Shown here: positions 1 through 4,163 of the stretch, in pieces
Layout: each line of letters opens with the position of its first letter
Numbering within the stretch: the stretch's first letter is position 1
Assembly: GCA_017410745.1 (NCBI GenBank)
Contig: JAFPPJ010000352.1
Location: 1-5,299 of the forward strand
Direction of reading: 5' to 3'
DNA: 5,299 nucleotides
Source: Oscillospiraceae bacterium
GTDB taxonomy: Bacteria; Bacillota; Clostridia; Oscillospirales; Ruminococcaceae
Notes under the pieces: model-generated
Database searches by the model: none
Told to the model about the DNA's origin: nothing
The model's input: only the letters and a program-made list of their open reading frames with translations
Translations under genes and position numbers: made by a program

Positions 1-657
1 AGGGTGGAGACCCTTCTCGTCCTCGACGCCACCACCGGACAGAACGCCGTAAATCAGGCGAAGCTCTTCTCCGAGGCTGCCGACATCACGGGCATCATCC
101 TCACCAAGCTGGACGGCACCGCTAAGGGCGGCATAATCATCAGCATACACCGTGAGCTGGGCATACCCGTGAAGCTGGTGGGCGTGGGCGAGAAGATCGA
201 CGACCTGATGGAGTTCAGCGCGGAGGACTTCGCCGAGGCTCTGTTCATCACCGACAGTGACTTCGAGGGCAACTACGAGCGCCTTACCGATGACGAAGGA
301 TACGACGAGTCCGAAGAGGACGATGAGGATATCGAGGAGATCGTAGAGGACGATGTCGGCGACGATGTGATCGAGGAAGAGATCGACGAGGACGAAGATG
401 ACGAGCTCGGCGATGTAGAGGTCATCTACGATGAATACGACGAGAGCATAGTCCCCGAGGAAGAGGACGAGGAGATCTCCGTACCCGAATACGAATACCA
501 CGATATCACCGATGAAGAGATAGCCGAGATCGAGCAGGGCGAGGAAGAGGAGCAGAAGCCCGAGAAGAAGAGCCTCAAGGACGGCAGGTTCGGCTTCCTG
601 TTCAAGGAGATCACCTTCGGAAAGAAGAAGAAGGACGAGTCCTCCGACGAGGAATAA
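1..657 (+). CDS. ftsY: Signal recognition particle receptor FtsY, C-terminal part (5' end outside the window)
   Basis: FtsY is the SRP receptor GTPase. It pairs with Ffh on translating ribosomes at the membrane and hands nascent membrane proteins to SecYEG. Only the last 218 residues are here, and the frame is open from base 1. The visible part is the end of the NG domain: DATTGQN at window residues 9-15, the guanine-specificity motif TKLD at 35-38, GTAKGG at 39-44 and the VGVGE closing loop at 60-64. P-loop and DTAGR motifs lie upstream of the window. FtsY proteins normally end close to the EALF at residues 79-82. This one continues for 136 residues: an extremely acidic stretch and then a lysine-rich end (separate entry). 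Isoleucine is coded mostly by ATC (16 ATC, 5 ATA), unlike the gene downstream. Stop TAA at 655-657; rdgB follows after 22 bases without a terminator. Ffh is the paralogous alternative, but the motifs and the absence of an M domain favour FtsY. Confidence 0.95.
   Translation, partial: RVETLLVLDATTGQNAVNQAKLFSEAADITGIILTKLDGTAKGGIIISIHRELGIPVKLVGVGEKIDDLMEFSAEDFAEALFITDSDFEGNYERLTDDEGYDESEEDDEDIEEIVEDDVGDDVIEEEIDEDEDDELGDVEVIYDEYDESIVPEEEDEEISVPEYEYHDITDEEIAEIEQGEEEEQKPEKKSLKDGRFGFLFKEITFGKKKKDESSDEE
247..654 (+). other. Acidic C-terminal extension of FtsY with a basic aromatic end
   Basis: This region encodes window residues 83-218 of FtsY, beyond the normal end of the NG fold. About 56 of the first 103 residues (83-185) are Asp or Glu, with one Arg and no Lys, so the stretch should be disordered. 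It includes Tyr-rich acidic pieces (YDEYDES, PEYEYHD) and two VPE repeats at 151-153 and 161-163. From residue 186 the charge reverses: ten Lys/Arg among 26 residues surround the aromatic stretch RFGFLF at 196-201, followed by four lysines at 208-211 and a short acidic end. Known FtsY proteins such as that of E. coli carry an acidic A domain and a basic membrane-targeting helix on the N-terminal side of NG. Here similar composition sits at the C-terminus. Whether an N-terminal A domain also exists cannot be seen. Confidence 0.85.
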
Positions 658-679
658 GTTTTACAGAAAGAGACCGGTA

Positions 680-1240
680 ATGAAGATAATACTTGCTACG
701 AACAACAAGAACAAGCTGCGCGAGTTCCGCGAGATACTCTCTCCCATGGGGTATGAGGTGATATCACAGTCGGAGGCGGGCGCTGATATAGAGGCAGACG
801 AGACAGGCACTACCTTTGAGGAGAACGCATACATCAAGGCTAAGGCCATATACGATATACTTCATATGCCCGTCATAGCCGATGACAGCGGTCTTGAAGT
901 GGATCATCTCGGCGGCGCTCCCGGGGTATACTCCGCTCGCTATGCAGAGCCCGGCCACAGATGCGAAAGAGTATTGTCCGAGCTCGAGGGCGTGCCCGAC
1001 AATGAGCGCACCGCACGTTTCCGCTGCGTGATATGCTTCATCGATGCCGACGGCAAGGCACAGTATGTCAGCGGCAGCTGCGAGGGACGCATAGGATATG
1101 AGCGCAGGGGGAGCAACGGCTTCGGCTATGATCCCATTTTCCTGTATGACGACAGGACGCTCGCTGAGATGTCAGCAGATGAAAAGAACGCAATAAGCCA
1201 CAGGGGCAAAGCGATAAGAGAGCTTACAAAGCTGCTCTGA
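680..1240 (+). CDS. rdgB: RdgB/HAM1-family XTP/dITP diphosphatase
   Basis: This cytosolic enzyme hydrolyses non-canonical purine triphosphates (dITP, ITP, XTP) to monophosphate and pyrophosphate, keeping hypoxanthine and xanthine out of DNA and RNA. The 186 residues cover the whole family fold, slightly shorter than the usual 195-200. The phosphate-binding start is ATNNKNK at 6-12, the metal-binding TFEENA at 45-50, the catalytic ADDSGLEV at 67-74 (D69 is the likely general base), the base-pocket motif GFGYDPIF at 147-154 and SHRGKA at 173-178. The loop after YAEPGH (about 89-95) is shorter than in many homologues, which accounts for part of the length difference. The ATG at 680 is preceded by AGAAAGAGA at 665-673, 6 bases upstream. 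Isoleucine codons are 12 ATA, 2 ATC and 1 ATT, the reverse of ftsY. yhbY starts 11 bases after the stop, so the two are probably cotranscribed. Confidence 0.96.
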   Translation: MKIILATNNKNKLREFREILSPMGYEVISQSEAGADIEADETGTTFEENAYIKAKAIYDILHMPVIADDSGLEVDHLGGAPGVYSARYAEPGHRCERVLSELEGVPDNERTARFRCVICFIDADGKAQYVSGSCEGRIGYERRGSNGFGYDPIFLYDDRTLAEMSADEKNAISHRGKAIRELTKLL

Positions 1241-1241
1241 T

Positions 1242-1246
1242 AGGAG
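1242..1246 (+). promoter_or_regulatory. Ribosome binding site of yhbY
   Basis: AGGAG lies 5 bases before the ATG at 1252, directly after the rdgB stop. It is among the best Shine-Dalgarno matches in the window and fixes the yhbY start. Confidence 0.8.
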
Positions 1247-1251
1247 ATAAT

Positions 1252-1557
1252 ATGCTTACAAGCAAACAGAGGGCATATCTGAGAGGTCTTGCCTCCACAG
1301 AGGATGCCATATTCCAGATAGGCAAGAACGGTATAAACGACAATCTCATAACACAGGTGAACGATGCGCTCAAGGCACGCGAGCTGATAAAGCTGTCAGT
1401 GCTCGAGACCGCTCCCGTTGCTCCGCTTGAGGCGGCACAGTCTCTTGCAGAGGTATGCCATGCTGAGGTAGTCACCACGATAGGCAGCAAGCTGGTGCTG
1501 TTCCGCAGAAACCCGCAGGATCCCAAGATAGAGCTGCCCAAAGCAAAGAAGAAATGA
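1252..1557 (+). CDS. yhbY: YhbY-family CRM-domain RNA-binding protein
   Basis: This is a small single-domain protein of 101 residues, the usual length for bacterial YhbY. The family binds pre-50S ribosomal particles and is thought to help large-subunit assembly. The sequence starts with the characteristic LTSKQRAYLRGLA (residues 2-14). The CRM-domain GxxG loop that contacts RNA is GKNG at 24-27, followed by INDNLI at 28-33. ALKARELIKL at 39-48 and IGSKLVLFRR at 77-86 complete the alpha/beta fold. The end is lysine-rich (PKAKKK), fitting RNA binding. The TGA stop overlaps the nadD start (ATGA at 1554-1557), so ribosomes finishing yhbY probably re-initiate on nadD. In many Firmicutes yhbY precedes nadD in the same way, often with obgE upstream; here rdgB and ftsY occupy that place. 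Confidence 0.95.
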   Translation: MLTSKQRAYLRGLASTEDAIFQIGKNGINDNLITQVNDALKARELIKLSVLETAPVAPLEAAQSLAEVCHAEVVTTIGSKLVLFRRNPQDPKIELPKAKKK

Positions 1558-2138
1558 CCGTACTTTTCGGCGGATCCTTCGATCCGGTACACAACGGTCA
1601 CATAAATGCGGTGAAAAGCGTAAGAGATGCATTGTCGCCCGACAAGGTGATAATAATGCCCGCCTATGTGAGCCCGTTCAAGACATCACAGCGTCAGGGC
1701 GCATCGGATATCCACAGGCTGAATATGTGCCGCATAGCGTTTGACGGTATAGGCACGGTATCGGACTATGAGCTGACGAAGAAGGATGTCAGCTATACAG
1801 TGGATACCCTCGAACACCTTATCAGAACATCGCCCGATGAATATGTGCTCGCAGTGGGCAGCGATTCGCTCCGCACACTTCCACAATGGCACAGGGCAAG
1901 GGATATATTCGCGATGTGCAGTATCGCTGCGGTGAGCCGCAAAAGCGGAGAGGCGCTCGCCCCGTATGCAAGGGCTGTTGAAGATATGGGCGGACAAGTG
2001 ATGATGGTGCAGACCAGGCCCTTTGAGGTATCGTCCACGGAGCTGCGCGGACTTCTCTCGCAGCATGGCGATGTGACCGGGCTCATGCCTGACGGCGTGA
2101 TACGCTATATCGCGGAGAACGGGCTCTACACCGCATGA
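1554..2138 (+). CDS. nadD: Nicotinate-nucleotide adenylyltransferase NadD
   Basis: NadD joins ATP and nicotinate mononucleotide to give deamido-NAD and pyrophosphate, the step shared by de novo and salvage NAD synthesis. The 194 residues match the family length. The nucleotidyltransferase signature is GGSFDPVHNGH at 6-16, with the HNGH ATP-binding motif at 13-16. SYTVDTL at 80-86 corresponds to the substrate-site SYTxDT motif, and VSSTELR at 159-165 is the second ATP-binding signature (SSTxIR type). The ending RYIAENGLY is also typical. Two positions differ from the common pattern: the GAD before LPxW is GSD (102-104), and the usual PPHK is SPFK (40-43). The start is the ATG inside the yhbY stop. 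Only a purine run (AAAGAAGAA) lies upstream, so translation is probably coupled to yhbY. The nadD stop in turn overlaps the next start by ATGA. Confidence 0.96.
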   Translation: MTVLFGGSFDPVHNGHINAVKSVRDALSPDKVIIMPAYVSPFKTSQRQGASDIHRLNMCRIAFDGIGTVSDYELTKKDVSYTVDTLEHLIRTSPDEYVLAVGSDSLRTLPQWHRARDIFAMCSIAAVSRKSGEALAPYARAVEDMGGQVMMVQTRPFEVSSTELRGLLSQHGDVTGLMPDGVIRYIAENGLYTA

Positions 2139-2740
2139 CTGGTATGATGGATATGATAATAGATACAAATGAGATAATAGATCTTATAAAGATACGCCTG
2201 TCAAAGAAGCGCTTCCAGCACAGCCTCAATGTCGCTGACATGGCTGTAAAGCTCGCAGCAAGGCATGGAGCGGACAGGGAGAAGGCATATCTTGCGGGGC
2301 TCGTGCATGACATATGCAAGGAGATACCCCATAACGAGCAGCTTATCATGGCTGAGAACTGCGGCAGGGACTTCACTAAGGCAGAGGCACTCGTCCCTGC
2401 ACTGTACCACGCACCCGCAGGCGCGTACTACTGCGAAAAGGTGCTCGGCATTACGGACAGCGACATACTCAATGCCGTGCGCTATCATACCACGGGGCGC
2501 GGAGAGATGTCCAGGCTCGAGGAGGTCATATATCTGGCCGACCTCACATCCGCTGAGAGGGACTACAAGGACGTATCGAAAATGCGCGAATATGCCCACG
2601 ACGACATAGACCGTGCGATGTACGAAGCACTGAAGTTCCAGATAGGGGATGTACTGAAGAAGGGGTCTGTGATACCTATACATTCCACAGAGGCATACAA
2701 CAGGTATGCGGCTGTATTTTTAAAGAAACAGGGGGAATAA
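2135..2740 (+). CDS. yqeK: YqeK-family HD-domain diadenosine tetraphosphatase
   Basis: YqeK proteins are metal-dependent HD-superfamily hydrolases. Family members have been shown to cleave Ap4A symmetrically to two ADP, linking them to stress nucleotide control, and the gene commonly follows nadD in Firmicutes. The metal and substrate residues are in place: H29 in RFQHSLNVA, H58-D59 in GLVHDICKEI, H92 in ALYHAPAGAY, H118 in VRYHTTG and D136 in IYLADLTSAERDY. The first ATG at 2135 overlaps the nadD stop. In-frame ATGs also stand at 2144, 2147 and 2153. The first metal ligand lies a few residues further from this N-terminus than I recall for relatives, so 2153 is a fair alternative start. The only SD-like sequence is GGAGA at 2114-2118, 16 bases from 2135. 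That favours translational coupling at 2135. The total is 201 residues, a little above the typical 185-195. Confidence 0.93.
   Translation: MTGMMDMIIDTNEIIDLIKIRLSKKRFQHSLNVADMAVKLAARHGADREKAYLAGLVHDICKEIPHNEQLIMAENCGRDFTKAEALVPALYHAPAGAYYCEKVLGITDSDILNAVRYHTTGRGEMSRLEEVIYLADLTSAERDYKDVSKMREYAHDDIDRAMYEALKFQIGDVLKKGSVIPIHSTEAYNRYAAVFLKKQGE
2731..2737 (+). promoter_or_regulatory. Ribosome binding site of rsfS
   Basis: GGGGGAA sits inside the last codons of yqeK, 5 bases before the ATG at 2743. It supports this start and fits an internal gene of the operon, since only two bases (TA) separate the yqeK stop from the rsfS start. Confidence 0.65.
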
Positions 2741-2742
2741 TA

Positions 2743-3105
2743 ATGACTATCGACGTTGTTGAGACGATAGTAAGGTCTCTTGATGCGAAAAGGGCTGAGG
2801 ACATAAATGTACTCAAGGTCACCGATCTTACGATACTTGCCGATTATTTCGTCATTGCCGACGGCACCTCCGTGACACAGACGAAGGCGCTTGCAGATGA
2901 AGTAGAATATCAGGTAGGCAGGAACTATGAGATAAAGCCCCGCTCCGTACAGGGCGAGCCCGGCGGCGGATGGGTGATACTTGACTACGGTGATATAATC
3001 GTGCATGTATTCTACAAGGAACAGCGTGATTTCTACAAACTCGACAAGCTGTGGGCTGACGGCGAGGCAATCGACATCAGCGCATGGATAACCAAGGAAA
3101 ACTGA
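2743..3105 (+). CDS. rsfS: Ribosomal silencing factor RsfS
   Basis: RsfS (older names YbeB, RsfA, Iojap-like) binds ribosomal protein uL14 on the 50S subunit and blocks joining to 30S, lowering translation when nutrients are scarce; it also has a role in 50S assembly. The 120 residues span the complete family. Recognisable blocks are LTILADYFVIADGTSVTQTK at 29-48, ALADEVEYQ at 49-57, GGGWVILDYGDIIVHVF at 74-90 and RDFYKLDKLWADG at 95-107. It starts two bases after yqeK. In many Clostridia a LytR-CpsA-Psr (LCP) gene stands between yqeK and rsfS; none is present here. The following gene starts 14 bases after the stop. Confidence 0.96.
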   Translation: MTIDVVETIVRSLDAKRAEDINVLKVTDLTILADYFVIADGTSVTQTKALADEVEYQVGRNYEIKPRSVQGEPGGGWVILDYGDIIVHVFYKEQRDFYKLDKLWADGEAIDISAWITKEN

Positions 3106-3106
3106 A

Positions 3107-3111
3107 AGGAG
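3107..3111 (+). promoter_or_regulatory. Ribosome binding site of the membrane-protein gene at 3120
   Basis: AGGAG is 8 bases before the ATG at 3120, a normal spacing. A competing ATG at 3113 is only one base from the SD and opens a four-codon frame ending at 3127, so 3120 is the working start. Confidence 0.75.
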
Positions 3112-3119
3112 CATGACCA

Positions 3120-4094
3120 ATGGATGAGATAAAAATGGACGGACTTTCCTGGGACGATATGCCCGAACTCCCTCCCCTTCCCGAGATAAACGATACGGCT
3201 GACAGCACCGCTGACGCACAGGAAGCAGCACCCGCCGCTCCCGAAGCAGAGGATATCATAACAGAGGCTCCCGATTATGATCTTGAGGATATAGACGTAT
3301 CGTCGCTTATTTCCGACATGGACGGAAATGCGATCGCCGATGCGGCTGCAGATGTACACAACATGAACCCCGACAAGCTGTATGTATCAAAGGAGAACCG
3401 TTTCCATTCGATGCAGGCAGAGCAGGAAAGGAAAGCACAGGAAGAGGCTGAACGCCGTCAGCAGGAAGCTATGGACAAGGCTATCGCAAAGGAAAATCTC
3501 GGCGTTGCACAGCAGTACAGACAGCACAGCGCTTCCGACTATTCCAATAATAACGTGGGCTCTTACCGTTACAACGAAAACGGCACCAACAAGTCCCTCG
3601 ACTCCCTGTATGAGCAGCAGTTCCAGGTAAACGAAGAGCTGGCTCAGAAGGGCAAGAACAAGGCGGAGCTCATATCCACCATAGGTATGATATACTACGG
3701 ACTTATCGCTATAATCAGACTTATCACATTTATAACTCTCCCCGGCATAATAACGCTCATACCCGTAGCATACAATGCACTTCTGGTATACTGCCTGTTC
3801 AGATTCAGGGGCGGCAGCCGCAAGGCCCGTGAGATACTGGGCTGGCTGTGCGCCATAAGCTGCATAAGAGGCGTTATGGGTCTGGGTACTGTAATATTCG
3901 GCGCAGGTGTGCTCTCCGGCATTGTAGGTGCGGGAAGCAGCTTCATGATGGTGCTTGAGGCTCTGTTCTCGATCGGCGTATCCGGCTGGCTCGCATTCAT
4001 GTTCTTTGCCGATGATGATATAGCCGAGTACACCAAGATGTCAAAGGAAAGCGGCGTTGATATAGACAGCAGCTTTTTCAATTTCAGAAGATAA
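3120..4094 (+). CDS. Unrecognised membrane protein with acidic disordered N-terminal half
   Basis: I do not recognise this 324-residue protein. Residues 1-85 are acidic and rich in Pro, Ala and Asp, with no signal peptide; they begin with a short Trp/Pro motif (LSWDDMPELPPLPEI, 9-23). Residues about 95-125 form a Glu/Lys/Arg/Gln-rich stretch likely to be a coiled coil. Residues 130-165 are Gln/Ser/Asn/Tyr-rich and look flexible. From about 184 to 296 the sequence is hydrophobic and fits four membrane helices, roughly 184-206, 208-228, 240-268 and 273-296. A basic loop (FRFRGGSRKAR, 227-237) separates the second from the third, suggesting a cytoplasmic loop and cytoplasmic termini by the positive-inside rule. 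The tail is polar and ends FFNFRR. Composition and codon use resemble the neighbours, and the gene is 14 bases after rsfS, so it looks native and cotranscribed. Function is unknown; its position gives only weak hints of a link to translation or the membrane. Confidence 0.9.
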   Translation: MDEIKMDGLSWDDMPELPPLPEINDTADSTADAQEAAPAAPEAEDIITEAPDYDLEDIDVSSLISDMDGNAIADAAADVHNMNPDKLYVSKENRFHSMQAEQERKAQEEAERRQQEAMDKAIAKENLGVAQQYRQHSASDYSNNNVGSYRYNENGTNKSLDSLYEQQFQVNEELAQKGKNKAELISTIGMIYYGLIAIIRLITFITLPGIITLIPVAYNALLVYCLFRFRGGSRKAREILGWLCAISCIRGVMGLGTVIFGAGVLSGIVGAGSSFMMVLEALFSIGVSGWLAFMFFADDDIAEYTKMSKESGVDIDSSFFNFRR

Positions 4095-4120
4095 GCTGAT
4101 ATCCGCTATTAATATGAACA

Positions 4121-4146
4121 CGACGCTCAGCTCCGGGCGGGCGTTG
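4121..4146 (+). repeat. Inverted repeat (hairpin) in the leuS leader
   Basis: CGACGCTC (4121-4128) pairs with GGGCGTTG (4139-4146) over 8 base pairs including two G-U pairs, around a 10-base loop. It ends just before the leuS ribosome binding site. With no following T run it is not a factor-independent terminator. It could affect translation of leuS or RNA stability, or be incidental. Confidence 0.35.
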
Positions 4147-4149
4147 AAA

Positions 4150-4154
4150 GAAGG
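4150..4154 (+). promoter_or_regulatory. Ribosome binding site of leuS
   Basis: GAAGG, within a purine run AAAGAAGG (4147-4154), lies 9 bases before the ATG at 4164. It supports that start, which gives the usual LeuRS N-terminus. Confidence 0.65.
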
Positions 4155-4163
4155 TCAAATCAA

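Larger units (their letters stand above)
4095..4163 (+). promoter_or_regulatory. Leader between the membrane-protein gene and leuS
   Basis: This is the longest gap in the window. It is too short for a T-box riboswitch and lacks any T-box-like sequence. An AT-rich stretch TATTAATAT (4107-4115) resembles a -10 element, with a weak TTCAGA at 4083-4088 as a possible -35 (18 bases before TATTAA), so a weak leuS promoter is possible but unproven. A hairpin and a 17-codon ORF also lie in this gap (separate entries). There is no run of T after the hairpin, so nothing indicates termination. Confidence 0.3.

Noticed and set aside
307..560. Tandem DNA repeat in the GAG/GAC-rich part of ftsY
   Set aside because: The repetition comes from low-complexity Asp/Glu coding; no fixed repeat unit is maintained at the DNA level.
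1686..2168. 160-residue - strand frame opposite nadD
   Set aside because: nadD has all family motifs on the + strand; the reverse frame shows no family feature.
2265..2609. 114-residue + strand frame inside yqeK in another reading frame
   Set aside because: Arg/Ser/Thr-rich, low-plausibility protein within a gene with intact HD motifs; no separate ribosome binding site of note.
3113..3127. Four-codon ORF (MTNG) before the membrane-protein start
   Set aside because: Its ATG is one base from the AGGAG, too close for initiation, and it is too short to mean anything without conservation; the ATG at 3120 has proper spacing.
2563..3231. 222-residue open frame on the - strand across yqeK, rsfS and the next gene
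   Set aside because: It crosses three genes whose + strand products are well supported; its Cys/Tyr/Arg-rich composition is typical of a reverse-strand shadow.
4121..4146. Factor-independent terminator before leuS
   Set aside because: The stem is weak and is followed by a purine-rich ribosome binding site, not a run of T.
4095..4163. T-box riboswitch or leucine attenuator before leuS
   Set aside because: The 69-base gap is too short for a T-box, holds no T-box-like sequence or terminator, and the short frame has only two leucine codons.
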